From positions 1 to 35,190 of the forward strand of contig JAZNAG010000091.1 of assembly GCA_045586405.1 (NCBI GenBank): a DNA stretch of 35,190 nt, read 5' to 3'. A program made the translations under genes and the position numbers. The DNA comes from SIG607 sp045586405 (GTDB lineage Bacteria; Bacillota; Clostridia; Oscillospirales; Acutalibacteraceae). Within the stretch, counting starts at the first letter, position 1; each line of letters opens with the position of its first letter. Positions 1 through 7,872 of the stretch are shown here, piece after piece. The notes beneath the pieces were generated by a model. That model saw only the letters and a program-made list of their open reading frames with translations, was not told the DNA's origin and searched no databases.

Positions 1-1
1 A

Positions 2-181
2 TGTGGGGGCGAAGGATATGCCGGCAGCGATGAGAATGGTCCGAAGGTTTGCGACCAATGCGGCGGTAACGGTCATATAACGCATGGCAACTGTGGCGGA
101 ACCGGAATCGTCCCTTGTCAGGGATGTCGTGGATCAGGAAACTGCAATGCCTGCGGCGGAACAGGAAAGCCGAATGCTTGA
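2..181 (+). CDS. C-terminal end of a DnaJ-type zinc-finger (CxxCxGxG) protein, cut by window edge
   Basis: The frame is open from the first base to a TGA at 179-181, giving 59 residues with no start in the window. The peptide is dominated by Cys/Gly motifs of the DnaJ zinc-finger kind: CDQCGGNG, a degenerate CGGTG, CQGCRGSG and CNACGGTG. These four half-sites would bind two zinc ions in the family. The protein ends shortly after the last motif, so the zinc finger is C-terminal, unlike true DnaJ where it is central and followed by a substrate-binding domain. It is therefore probably a small zinc-ribbon protein or a DnaJ-like cysteine-rich tail on another protein. Seen: motifs and stop. Inferred: zinc binding. 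The function is not assigned. Confidence 0.6.
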   Translation, partial: CGGEGYAGSDENGPKVCDQCGGNGHITHGNCGGTGIVPCQGCRGSGNCNACGGTGKPNA

Positions 182-354
182 TATGGAAATAGAAGCGGAA
201 ATAAGGTAAAAACAGAAGCCTTTCTGCAAGGAATATAAGGGCGAAAGACGGGTTATCTTTCTCATATGACAGGTTCCTCCTCGCGAAGATTAAACTTATT
301 TATCTTAATTATATCATATAGAACAAACTAACACGAGTATTTCCAACATTGTAA

Positions 355-501
355 ATGACATTTGTGGAAACAACCTTTTGTTTATACCCGACCGGCAAGA
401 GTAATAAAATCACAACGCTCTCTCCAATGCTCGCTAAACTTATAGGCATGGAGTTTGGTTACGATCCGAAGTGGATTCTAAACGGGAATAAAGAAGTATA
501 G
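355..501 (+). CDS. orphan 48-codon ORF, possible remnant
   Basis: An ATG at 355 opens a 48-codon frame ending with TAG at 499-501, immediately before a strong hairpin (504-539). The C-terminal half (MEFGYDPKWILNGNKEV) reads like genuine protein rather than random frame. No convincing ribosome binding site precedes the ATG, so this may be the 3' end of a longer gene whose 5' part has been lost. I do not recognise the family. The position of the hairpin directly after the stop supports this being the true end of a transcription unit. Confidence 0.35.
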   Translation: MTFVETTFCLYPTGKSNKITTLSPMLAKLIGMEFGYDPKWILNGNKEV

Positions 502-503
502 CA

Positions 504-539
504 AAAGCCGAATGAGTTTCTTAACGCTCATTCGGCTTT
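504..539. terminator. strong inverted repeat, bidirectional terminator-like
   Basis: Perfect 13-bp inverted repeat AAAGCCGAATGAG / CTCATTCGGCTTT with a 10-nt loop, starting 3 bases after the stop of the small ORF ending at 501. The T-run is short on both strands (TTT on plus, TTTT on minus), so termination strength is uncertain. On the minus strand it lies about 175 bases downstream of the promoter at 715-745 and would close a short transcript. Confidence 0.6.
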
Positions 540-608
540 GTGACAGTTTGAATATTTAGTTTTGGCTGCTCAGAGTATGTATTTCTGACGCATATTTAGA
601 ATGATTTT

Positions 609-713
609 CTCTCCTTTCTAAAATCGCCGAAAAACCCTGTTTTGACACCAATGCGTTCAATGGGGCAAACTGCTCAAAAACCGCACCAATACTGACTATT
701 TTACGGTTTGCCC
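609..713 (-). promoter_or_regulatory. structured 5' leader with mutually exclusive stems, no gene behind it
   Basis: Minus-strand leader downstream of the promoter at 715-745. GGGCAAAC (663-670) and GTTTGCCC (706-713) form an 8-bp inverted repeat. AAACCG (678-683) and CGGTTT (704-709) form an alternative stem that shares bases with it, so the two cannot coexist: attenuator or riboswitch-like logic. An AGAAAGGAG-type ribosome binding site follows at 609-619, but no start codon sits at normal spacing; the first ATG (593) is 15 bases away and gives only 7 codons. Likely the leader of a lost gene. Switching is inferred, not shown. Confidence 0.35.
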
Positions 714-714
714 T

Positions 715-745
715 ATTATAACACAAGCCTCTATACGGCGTACAA
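715..745 (-). promoter_or_regulatory. sigma-A-like promoter reading left, without a recognisable gene
   Basis: On the minus strand a perfect TATAAT (ATTATA at 715-720) is preceded by TTGTAC (740-745) with a 19-base spacer, longer than optimal. Transcription would enter the structured leader at 609-713 and meet the hairpin at 504-539, giving an RNA of roughly 200 nt with no good ORF. Confidence 0.4.
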
Positions 746-836
746 TACCTGTTGCTTTCATATATAAATCAATCTCCTTGTCTTACAAAATACGCTGTTA
801 TTATCTGTGATAAAAAGGAGATTTATACTGTGGGGA

Positions 837-865
837 TTTACTTTTTATGCTATTTGTGATACACT
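837..865 (+). promoter_or_regulatory. probable promoter of the YeiH-family gene
   Basis: TTTACT (837-842) and TACACT (860-865) are separated by exactly 17 bases, 30 bases upstream of the ATG at 896. Both boxes differ from consensus at two positions or fewer. No operator-like repeat is visible around it. Confidence 0.4.
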
Positions 866-895
866 ACATAAAAATAAAAGTAAGGGGACTATATT

Positions 896-1924
896 ATGAA
901 AGTTTTGAAATTTTTATCAGGTATTACATTATCTGTTATAGTTGCCGCTGTTGCAGTTTTTATAGAAAACCTTTTGCCTATTCATTTAATCGGCGGCGCT
1001 GTAATTGCGATGTTTATTGGTATGATAGTTAATCATTTTAGCGGTAAAAACAGTTTTTTTGCATCAGGCGTTAGATTTACATCAAAGAAAGTCCTTAAAT
1101 TTGCTATTATATTGCTCGGTCTTTCTCTTAATATCAACACAATTTTACACGTTGGCAAAATGTCGCTTGTGGTTATGATATTTACTCTTGCAACCTGTTT
1201 CGGCGGAGGTTACTTTATTGGCAAGGCATTAGGACTAAACTGGAAACTTTCTAATCTTATTTCTGCAGGAACCGGAATTTGCGGCGGGTCGGCTATTGCC
1301 GCTATTGCGCCTACAATAGATGCAGAGGACAGCGATGTTGCTTATGCTATATCAGCTACATTCCTTTTTGATATGGCGATGATAGTGTTGTTTCCAATTA
1401 TGGGAAGGGCGATGGGTATGAGCGCTGAAGCCTTTGGCATTTGGGCGGGAACAGCGGTTAATGATACCTCGTCGGTTGTGGCAACGGGTTATGCTTTTTC
1501 GGAAGCGGCAGGTGATTTTGCGACTATGGTAAAGCTAACTCGTACACTTTCAATTATTCCTACTGTACTGACTTTTGCTTTAATTCAAATGAACCTAAAA
1601 AGAAAAGAAGCCATCAAAAGCGGAGAAAACGAAAAAGGAATTAAAGCCAATTTCAGTTTTTCTAAAATTTTTCCCTGGTTTATTTTAGGCTTTTTGGGTA
1701 TGTCAATAGTAGCAAGTATATTTACTATTCCTACCGAAATAGTTTCTGCAACAAAATCGGCAAGCAAATTTTTAATGGTTTGCTCTCTTGCGGCAATAGG
1801 GCTTAACACATCGTTTAAGGATATGAAAAAATCGGGCATAAAACCTATGCTACACGGATTTATTATTTCGGCGCTGGTTGTTATCGTAGCCCTTGTAGTT
1901 GAAATTGCATTGGGGATTGTATAA
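896..1924 (+). CDS. YeiH/UPF0324 family integral membrane protein (putative sulfate exporter family)
   Basis: A 342-residue protein, the normal length for the YeiH/Cons_hypoth698 family. About ten hydrophobic segments span almost the whole length, beginning with an N-terminal helix (LKFLSGITLSVIVAAVAVFI). Family-typical stretches are the glycine-rich GTGICGGSAIAAIAP near residue 125 and GTAVNDTSSVVATGYAFS near residue 190. The ATG at 896 is preceded by AAGGGG with 8-base spacing. The family is annotated as putative sulfate exporter, but direct transport evidence is thin, so the substrate should be left open. The gene stands alone: its own weak promoter lies upstream and a terminator overlapping the stop separates it from the convergent BCCT gene. 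Membrane topology and family are confident; substrate is not. Confidence 0.88.
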   Translation: MKVLKFLSGITLSVIVAAVAVFIENLLPIHLIGGAVIAMFIGMIVNHFSGKNSFFASGVRFTSKKVLKFAIILLGLSLNINTILHVGKMSLVVMIFTLATCFGGGYFIGKALGLNWKLSNLISAGTGICGGSAIAAIAPTIDAEDSDVAYAISATFLFDMAMIVLFPIMGRAMGMSAEAFGIWAGTAVNDTSSVVATGYAFSEAAGDFATMVKLTRTLSIIPTVLTFALIQMNLKRKEAIKSGENEKGIKANFSFSKIFPWFILGFLGMSIVASIFTIPTEIVSATKSASKFLMVCSLAAIGLNTSFKDMKKSGIKPMLHGFIISALVVIVALVVEIALGIV

Positions 1925-1953
1925 AAAAAGCGGAGTTTTACTCCGCTTTTTTT
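1923..1953. terminator. bidirectional rho-independent terminator
   Basis: 13-bp stem AAAAAAAGCGGAG / CTCCGCTTTTTTT with a 5-nt loop and T-runs on both strands. It sits between the convergent YeiH-family gene (stop at 1922-1924) and the BCCT gene (stop at 1961), so it serves both. Confidence 0.9.
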
Positions 1954-1960
1954 GTTGTCT

Positions 1961-3505
1961 TTATTTCTTTTCGGTATTGATTTCATTCAAGAACTTTTTA
2001 GCGTCTTTAATGAAACTTGCCGTAATGAGAATCATAACAATTCCTATGGGGAAGGCAGCTATTATACTTACAGACTGCAGATTACTCATAGAACTTTCTG
2101 AGAAAATCAAAGCGATGGGCAATACAATAAGAAGTACGCACCACATAAACTGAATCCATTTGCTTGGAGATTCGTTCTGATCTAACTTTTTATAGCTGTA
2201 GCAAGAAGCAATAAGAGCTATTGAGTCAAAAGAAGTGGCGTAAAACAGCATCATAGTCAAGAGAACTATTGCCAATACTACGGGGGCAAGAGGTAATGTG
2301 TTGATAATATTAATGATTACTTCATATAAGTCGCCCGTTTCGTTGTAGATAGAAATAAAATCTATAGCACCCGAAACCTGTTTGCCCAAAGAATAATTTC
2401 CAAGAATAATAAAGCTTAAAATTGTGGAACCTACGCCAAAGCAGTAACCGCCTAAAATTGTTTGACGGATAGTTCTGCCTTTTGAAATGCTTCCTATAAA
2501 GAAGGGAGCTGCTACGCACCATACCATCCAATAAGCCCAGTAGAAGATAGTCCAGTTCTGGGGGAAAGAAGTGGTGCGGCTCGGATCGGTATAGGTAGAG
2601 AGTTCAAAGAAGTTCTGAACCATAGTACCCAGTGAAGAAATTCCGGTTTCAATAATATACTTGGCTTCGCCGCTGAAAAGCAGTACGAAGGCAAGAATTC
2701 CGAAAAAGAGCCATACACAGCTGTTAGCAAGGAAACTTATTCCCTTAAAGCCTTTGAGAAGTGAATATGTATATACAACGCAGGTAACCAACAAAATAAC
2801 AATAGTCACTATTGTAGTATTGAGTTGTATGCCGAAAAGTTCGTTGATTATACGAGCCATAAGAGGTGTTGCAAGGCTGAATGTTGTGGCTGTACCTGCA
2901 ATTAAAGCAAATACAGCAAGTAGGTCAATAATTCTGCCCAAAATACCGTCGGTGTGTTTGCCTAAGAGGGGACGGCACGCTTCAGAATATTTTTGTCTTT
3001 CTCTTTTGCGAACGTGAAGCATAAAACCAAAGGCAACGGCTAAAACAAGGTAAAAAGCCCAAGGAATAAGGCTCCAGTGGAAAATGGGATAAACACTTGC
3101 CCACTTCTGAATACTGCCAAGCTCTGCAATATGAGGATCGGTAGCGTAAAGAATCCATTCTGAGAAGGAGTAGAACAAAATATCTGCCGCAAGACCTGCA
3201 GTAAACATCATAGAACCCCACGCAAAGAAGGAATATTTAGGCTTTTCGGTTTGTCCGCCCAAAACTATTTTACCGTATTTAGAACAAGCGATAAATATAG
3301 AAATAAGGAAAATGCCCAAACCTATTACCAAATAATAAGAGCCCATGGTGTCGCCTAAGAAAAAGCGTACTTGATTGATAACACTGTTAGACTGTTCGGG
3401 CAAAATGAAAAACAACAGACTTAGTCCCACAATGATACATAATGGAACCAAGGTTATTATCCAGTCAATTTTGCCGCGTTTTTTAACGGTTTCTGCTTTA
3501 TTCAT
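1961..3505 (-). CDS. BCCT family transporter (choline/betaine/carnitine type)
   Basis: A 514-residue, 12-helix protein of the betaine-choline-carnitine transporter family. The hallmark aromatic stretch FYWAYWMVW is followed by the conserved SKGRTIRQ loop, and GLAADILFYSFSEW lies in the substrate/sodium region. It would import a quaternary amine such as choline across the plasma membrane using an ion gradient. A TTG 15 bases upstream (3520) is in frame, but the ATG at 3505 is chosen because GGAGGA lies 7 bases before it and overlaps the TTG. One base separates this start from the stop of the upstream LicC-like gene, so the two are translationally close and co-transcribed. Beside LicA/LicC-type enzymes the likely role is choline supply for cell-surface phosphocholine (inference). 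Pneumococcal LicB is a different family but fills the same slot. Confidence 0.88.
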   Translation of the reverse strand: MNKAETVKKRGKIDWIITLVPLCIIVGLSLLFFILPEQSNSVINQVRFFLGDTMGSYYLVIGLGIFLISIFIACSKYGKIVLGGQTEKPKYSFFAWGSMMFTAGLAADILFYSFSEWILYATDPHIAELGSIQKWASVYPIFHWSLIPWAFYLVLAVAFGFMLHVRKRERQKYSEACRPLLGKHTDGILGRIIDLLAVFALIAGTATTFSLATPLMARIINELFGIQLNTTIVTIVILLVTCVVYTYSLLKGFKGISFLANSCVWLFFGILAFVLLFSGEAKYIIETGISSLGTMVQNFFELSTYTDPSRTTSFPQNWTIFYWAYWMVWCVAAPFFIGSISKGRTIRQTILGGYCFGVGSTILSFIILGNYSLGKQVSGAIDFISIYNETGDLYEVIINIINTLPLAPVVLAIVLLTMMLFYATSFDSIALIASCYSYKKLDQNESPSKWIQFMWCVLLIVLPIALIFSESSMSNLQSVSIIAAFPIGIVMILITASFIKDAKKFLNEINTEKK

Positions 3506-3506
3506 T

Positions 3507-4223
3507 TTACTGTCCTCCAAAATTTTTATAACTCTCGTCTATTCTTACCAGCTCGTCGAAACCATCGATTTCAACAATATCATCGTAAGTCATAGAACGA
3601 ATACCTAATGTATATTCCTCAGGGTAGCAAAACAGCGCCACGTCATCCCAGTATATATCTCGGTTTTGTTTTTCTTCAAATTCTGTCTCGAGATGCTTTT
3701 TTAGTTTAATGGCATCTTCTTTTGACCAGCGTGAAATACTGTAAAGCTGCCAACCGCCTTTGCCGCCGGTACGACTGCAACTTTGAACAATTCCGTCTTT
3801 TACCTTTAGTAACCATTCGTCAGTTTGTTCATCGGTCCATACAGCATTGTAACCTGACCGCTCAAAATCGGGACTTAAAATCTCTTCGTTATAAATAATC
3901 TGGTCACCGTCAAGGATAATTGCGTTTTCAATTTTATCCCTTACCATATAAAGAGAAGAAATATTATTGCAGGTGTCGTAATATGGGTTTTCCACCAAGG
4001 TTAAACCGCTGTACTGTTCTTCCAGGGGTTTAAACTTTTCTTTCAAATAACCTACTACGACATAGATTTCAAAAATGCCGTTTTTGTGAAGAGCCTGTAT
4101 TACCGTGTCTATCATTCGTTTGCCGTTTACCGAAATAAGCGGTTTGGGAACGGAAAGGGTAACAGGCTTCATACGGTTGCCCATACCCGCCGCCATAATA
4201 ATGGCGCGTTGTACTTTGTTCAT
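3507..4223 (-). CDS. licC: LicC-like phosphocholine cytidylyltransferase
   Basis: A 238-residue single-domain nucleotidyltransferase, the usual size of LicC. The nucleotide-binding motif IIMAAGMGNRMKP begins near residue 8, followed by VPKPLISVNG, the EIYVVVGYLKEKF segment near residue 52, and ILDGDQII around residue 99 carrying the metal-binding aspartates. LicC joins CTP and phosphocholine to give CDP-choline. The ATG at 4223 follows GGCGGTGA and a good promoter at 4286-4313. It is the first gene of a two-gene unit with the BCCT transporter. Its domain is paralogous to the central domain of the fusion protein at 7873-9624 (compare GIKEIYIVVGFMKEQF there). Alternative: a sugar-phosphate or phosphoethanolamine nucleotidyltransferase; the lic context favours choline. 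Confidence 0.78.
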   Translation of the reverse strand: MNKVQRAIIMAAGMGNRMKPVTLSVPKPLISVNGKRMIDTVIQALHKNGIFEIYVVVGYLKEKFKPLEEQYSGLTLVENPYYDTCNNISSLYMVRDKIENAIILDGDQIIYNEEILSPDFERSGYNAVWTDEQTDEWLLKVKDGIVQSCSRTGGKGGWQLYSISRWSKEDAIKLKKHLETEFEEKQNRDIYWDDVALFCYPEEYTLGIRSMTYDDIVEIDGFDELVRIDESYKNFGGQ

Positions 4224-4243
4224 ATAATCACCGCCTGTAATTG

Positions 4244-4275
4244 TTCACGAAAATTATAAATTTTAATTTCGTGAA
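4244..4275. promoter_or_regulatory. inverted repeat at the start of the licC transcript (operator or 5' hairpin)
   Basis: Perfect 9-bp arms TTCACGAAA (4244-4252) and TTTCGTGAA (4267-4275), 14 bases apart, lying between the -10 box of the licC promoter and its ribosome binding site. The upstream arm starts only a few bases after the expected transcription start. It could be bound by a winged-helix repressor such as the N-terminal domain of the neighbouring LicAC fusion (inference), or fold in the mRNA. Confidence 0.5.
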
Positions 4276-4285
4276 TCTAAGACAT

Positions 4286-4313
4286 ATTATACCACATAAA
4301 ATAATTTTGTCAA
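4286..4313 (-). promoter_or_regulatory. strong promoter of licC-BCCT
   Basis: Consensus TTGACA (4308-4313 on plus as TGTCAA) and TATAAT (4286-4291) with a 16-base spacer and a TGG extended -10. It is the best-matching promoter of the surface locus and gives the licC-BCCT pair its own transcript. Confidence 0.8.
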
Positions 4314-4324
4314 CTATTTAAACG

Positions 4325-4361
4325 AAAAAACAGTTGCGGCACCGTTTAAGAGCCGCAACTG
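4325..4361 (-). terminator. rho-independent terminator of the repeat-protein gene
   Basis: Stem CAGTTGCGGC / GCCGCAACTG (10 bp, 11-nt loop) followed on the minus strand by six T. It begins 35 bases after the stop of the 1121-residue protein gene and precedes the licC promoter. Confidence 0.88.
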
Positions 4362-4396
4362 CGGAATTTAATACAATATAATCAAGAGATCAGTTA

Positions 4397-7300
4397 TTAG
4401 TAATAATAATAGTAGTTTTCAAAATCGAAGAAGTAACTTGTTCCGCCGATTATATGTGTACCGGTAAGCAGATAACCTTCTGCATCTACATAAGCCCATT
4501 CGCCGTCATCCATTAAGATCCAGCCTGCTGAGGTAACCTGTGCGCCGTTTGAACCAAGGTAAATGTATCTGTATGTATCGTCATCATAGTAATAATCGTT
4601 ACAAATCATTCTACCGTCGCCAGTGAATGCATAATGCACACCGCTAATGGTAATGATGTCATTGGTTACTAATTTGCCGTTTCGAACATAGTACCAGTCA
4701 CTGCCGTCATAGTGCCAACCGTCTGTTGTTACTTCACCGAGACAAGCACCGCTGGATGCAAAGTTATAAAGCTGTCCGTCAATAACCATATATCCTGTTA
4801 TTATACCTACATCATAGCTGTCAGTAACTGCGCTATAGAAATAGGTACCAAAATAAGTGGTTCCGTCAACAACGAACCAGCCACCAGCTGCCTTATTTTC
4901 TGTTGTGAAATAGCACCAACGGCCGTTAATCAATTTCCAACCGGTATAATTCTGAACAATACCACTTTCGTTTACATAATAGTCACCCTCACTATAATAA
5001 TCGCTAACAAAGCAGTTTGAAGCTAGATATCCGTCGTAATCAAAGCCGTACCAAGTACCGTCAATTTTTGCGACACCTCTTACGAAATCACCGTATTGGA
5101 AGTATTTCCAACTGCCGTCCATATACTGCCAACCGTCTTCGTAACCGTTGTTATTATCGTATTGGACTTTACCCAGCCATACGCCGTTTTCATCAAATTC
5201 ATGTCTTTCATCCTCGATGTAATAGATACCGTCTTCTGCCATCCAGATATAGTCAAAATAGTACCAATTTCCGCCGCTTAAAACCCACTCGTTGCGGCAG
5301 AGTGAACCGTCAGCCTTGGCATACAGCCAGTCGCCGTCACTATACTGAATCCATGAGTTTATTGCGCAAGTACCGTCATCATAGAAATAGTAGTATTTAT
5401 TATTTACTTCGAAATAATCGCCGCAATACATATAGGGATTTAAATAATAGTTACCCAGCCAACCACAGTAAAATTCGCCGTTTTGAATATAGTAATAGTA
5501 ACCGTGACCATCGTCGTTAATCAGGTTCCAACCCTCTGTAAATTTCTGTGTGTAGGAAATTCTACCCGAAGCGTCGGTTACTACAATTTCTTCATTATAA
5601 ATATAGGTGCCTACAACCATTTTATAATTACGGAAATAATAGAAATCGCTGCCGATTCTTGTTAAGCCGCTTGCCAGCCAGCCATTTTCATCTGCATAAT
5701 ACCAGTCACCGTTAAGAAGCAGCCAACCGTTTGTATACATAGCTCCGTTTGCCTGATAATAATGGCCATTATAAATGGCATCGGCGCGCATAACACCATT
5801 TCCATCGAAACCATAATACTGATCTCCTATTTCATACTGAGAACCAGAATTACAGAAATATCCGTTATCGAGATAATACCAGTTGCCGTTATCCTGATAC
5901 CAACCTGTTGCATCGGCGCTGTTAGCAATAATAACACCGCTTGAGTTGGTAAGATAATTTACATCATTGTAGTAATGGATACCACTGTTTACAAGCTCAC
6001 CTCTACGGTTGAAAAGGTATGTAACACCGTCAATGGTCTGAGGACCTGTGTAAAGAGCGCCGGAATCGGCGGCATAAAGCCAAGTATATCCCGCGTTAAT
6101 CCATCCGCCTGACTGCAAAACGCCGTCTTGGTCGAAATAGTAGGGCACATCATGGATATCATATATTCCGCCGGCACACATTAAATAATTAAAATAATAC
6201 CAGTTGCCGTTTATCTGGCGCCAGCCATCTGCACAAACACCATTTTCAATGTAAAGCGAGCCATAGTAATATCTGTAAAAACCGTTTTCGGTTACTTCAA
6301 CGTATCTGCCGTCAGAGAAGAAGTAATAAATTCTACCATCATCGAACAGGGTGACGTTTTTATACATATACGGGTATAGATACCACCAGGCTGTTCCGTC
6401 ATGGAACCAACCGGTTTTAAGAAGACCGTCTTCACCAATATATGCCCATTCGCCGTCTACCTTATCCCAACCGGGTGTAGTGTTTACGGTTCCGTCAGCG
6501 TTAACTGAATAATAAACAATGTCTTCAGTTTCATAGTCCCAAACTTCTAAATAAGTATCGTAATCATACAAATAACCGGAATAATCAAAAGCGTATTTAA
6601 CGCCGCCTATTTCGGCAACACAGTCATTAAGGCGGTAACCGTCCTCAAAGTACATCCAACCGTCAGTAGTTTCAAACCAGCCGTCCGAAATTACTCTGCC
6701 TGCGCCGGTAGCGTCGAACCAGTAGTTAGATTCTATTCTTTCGGTAACCATTTTGCCGTCGTAGTCAAAATAGTAAGCTGTACCGCCAACATCGTAAATA
6801 CCGCTTTCAGCACGTTCGCAGTTAGAGTCATAGTATTCCCAGCTTCCGTCTACTTGAAGCCACTGGTTGCAGAGCAATGCGCCGCTTTCATTGGCATAAC
6901 CGATGCGATAATTACCATATTCAGTATAGAAGTAGATATATCCATTTTGAGACATTCTGCCTTCATAATCGAAATAATAGTTTGTTCCGGCGATATTGTG
7001 AATGCCGTGTGTTATACACTCACCGTTGTCTATATAGCCCCATTCGCCGTCTATATTATACCAGCCATCACGAACAACCTTGCCTTCAGCGTTTACAAAA
7101 ATCCAGCAGTTTACCCACTGTTCAAGGTCTTCGTCCCAATAACCTGCGTTAAATACCTCGTTGCTTTCCAAAAAACCGCCATTAAAATAATATTCGGTTC
7201 CGCCTAAGTTATAAATACCATGCGTGTATAACTGTTTGTTGCCATATTGGTCAACTTCTACGAAATACCATTTGTTATTGTGCCATATCCAACCTTCACC

Positions 7301-7762
7301 TATAAGCTCGGTTACGCGGCCGGTTTCATCTGAAACATAGATATTACATACGCCGTAGCTGTAAGTTGTAATTGAATAACTGTTACAAAGCATCTCACCG
7401 TCATAGGAGAATATATATCCCAGTTCGGCATCATAACCGTTCACAGGAGCCTTACCGTCTGCGCCGTAATAATACCATCTTTCGCGGTATTCGTTTGAAT
7501 ACCAAAGTTCGTTCTTATGTGGCTGTACCCAACCGGTATACATAATACCGTTGCCGTCAAAGCCATAATAATAGCCATCAATCGAATAGCCTAAAGCGTC
7601 TTTTGCAAGTTCGCCGTAGCTATCCATATAGCTCCATGTGCCGTCAGCATTGTGTATCCACTGACCTTCAGATTCTGCAGGTTCTGCAGAAACAGCAAAT
7701 GACAGCAATACAGAAAGAAGCAGCGTAAGAACTATTGCCACAAATACTTTTTTCTTGCTCAA
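4397..7762 (-). CDS. secreted choline-binding-type repeat protein, 1121 residues
   Basis: Begins with a signal peptide: lysines, then a hydrophobic core (VFVAIVLTLLLSVLLSFAV) and a likely cleavage after AVSA near residue 26. The rest, to the last residue, is aromatic repeat of the cell-wall-binding (CW_binding_1, choline/glucan) kind: a dozen or so diverged modules of about 70-90 residues, each with a GW..(I/V)DG.W.Y hairpin followed by YYFDYDG(K/R)M hairpins. Examples are DGWYNIDGEWGYID, DGWRQINGNWYYF, TNGWLLLNGDWYY and EDGWQYMDGSWKYF. There is no LPXTG anchor, membrane anchor or catalytic domain. The chain ends with five tyrosines. The start is a TTG with AAGGAGG 7 bases before it. It has its own promoter and terminator and lies between LicAC and LicC genes, so it most plausibly binds phosphocholine on the cell's own envelope (inference). 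Glucan binding is the alternative. Confidence 0.85.
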   Translation of the reverse strand: MSKKKVFVAIVLTLLLSVLLSFAVSAEPAESEGQWIHNADGTWSYMDSYGELAKDALGYSIDGYYYGFDGNGIMYTGWVQPHKNELWYSNEYRERWYYYGADGKAPVNGYDAELGYIFSYDGEMLCNSYSITTYSYGVCNIYVSDETGRVTELIGEGWIWHNNKWYFVEVDQYGNKQLYTHGIYNLGGTEYYFNGGFLESNEVFNAGYWDEDLEQWVNCWIFVNAEGKVVRDGWYNIDGEWGYIDNGECITHGIHNIAGTNYYFDYEGRMSQNGYIYFYTEYGNYRIGYANESGALLCNQWLQVDGSWEYYDSNCERAESGIYDVGGTAYYFDYDGKMVTERIESNYWFDATGAGRVISDGWFETTDGWMYFEDGYRLNDCVAEIGGVKYAFDYSGYLYDYDTYLEVWDYETEDIVYYSVNADGTVNTTPGWDKVDGEWAYIGEDGLLKTGWFHDGTAWWYLYPYMYKNVTLFDDGRIYYFFSDGRYVEVTENGFYRYYYGSLYIENGVCADGWRQINGNWYYFNYLMCAGGIYDIHDVPYYFDQDGVLQSGGWINAGYTWLYAADSGALYTGPQTIDGVTYLFNRRGELVNSGIHYYNDVNYLTNSSGVIIANSADATGWYQDNGNWYYLDNGYFCNSGSQYEIGDQYYGFDGNGVMRADAIYNGHYYQANGAMYTNGWLLLNGDWYYADENGWLASGLTRIGSDFYYFRNYKMVVGTYIYNEEIVVTDASGRISYTQKFTEGWNLINDDGHGYYYYIQNGEFYCGWLGNYYLNPYMYCGDYFEVNNKYYYFYDDGTCAINSWIQYSDGDWLYAKADGSLCRNEWVLSGGNWYYFDYIWMAEDGIYYIEDERHEFDENGVWLGKVQYDNNNGYEDGWQYMDGSWKYFQYGDFVRGVAKIDGTWYGFDYDGYLASNCFVSDYYSEGDYYVNESGIVQNYTGWKLINGRWCYFTTENKAAGGWFVVDGTTYFGTYFYSAVTDSYDVGIITGYMVIDGQLYNFASSGACLGEVTTDGWHYDGSDWYYVRNGKLVTNDIITISGVHYAFTGDGRMICNDYYYDDDTYRYIYLGSNGAQVTSAGWILMDDGEWAYVDAEGYLLTGTHIIGGTSYFFDFENYYYYY

Positions 7763-7787
7763 AAAAATTCCTCCTTAAATTCATTTG

Positions 7788-7815
7788 CGATGAAAAAATA
7801 TATGAATTTTCATCG
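7788..7815. promoter_or_regulatory. inverted repeat in the 5' leader of the repeat-protein gene
   Basis: Perfect 9-bp arms CGATGAAAA (7788-7796) and TTTTCATCG (7807-7815), 10 bases apart, between the promoter at 7833-7861 and the AAGGAGG ribosome binding site. Candidate operator or mRNA stem-loop. It resembles in layout, not sequence, the repeat at 4244-4275 in front of licC. Confidence 0.45.
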
Positions 7816-7832
7816 GTCAATACGACAATTTT

Positions 7833-7861
7833 ATTATATAGGAAATTGTTACTAATTGCAA
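7833..7861 (-). promoter_or_regulatory. promoter of the repeat-protein gene
   Basis: TTGCAA (7856-7861) and TATAAT (ATTATA at 7833-7838) with an exact 17-base spacer on the minus strand. The -35 box begins 12 bases after the stop of the LicAC gene, so the repeat protein can be made independently of the glycan operon. Confidence 0.7.
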
Positions 7862-7872
7862 GGGCGAAAGTT

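Noticed and set aside
570..593. Seven-codon minus-strand ORF after the structured leader, a possible leader peptide
   Set aside because: The ribosome binding site is about 15 bases from the ATG, too far for normal initiation, so I do not list it as a gene.
829..858. GTG-initiated 9-codon ORF after AAAGGAG just upstream of the YeiH gene
   Set aside because: Overlaps the likely promoter of that gene and has no convincing promoter of its own; probably chance.
4712..7207. Several plus-strand open frames opposite the repeat-protein gene
   Set aside because: They lack ribosome binding sites and their composition mirrors the tyrosine/tryptophan codons of the real gene on the other strand.
4397..7762. 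Recurring short DNA words in the repeat-protein gene that could look like a CRISPR or satellite array
   Set aside because: Spacing follows the protein repeat and codon frame, the copies are diverged, and a 1121-codon frame with a signal peptide explains them.
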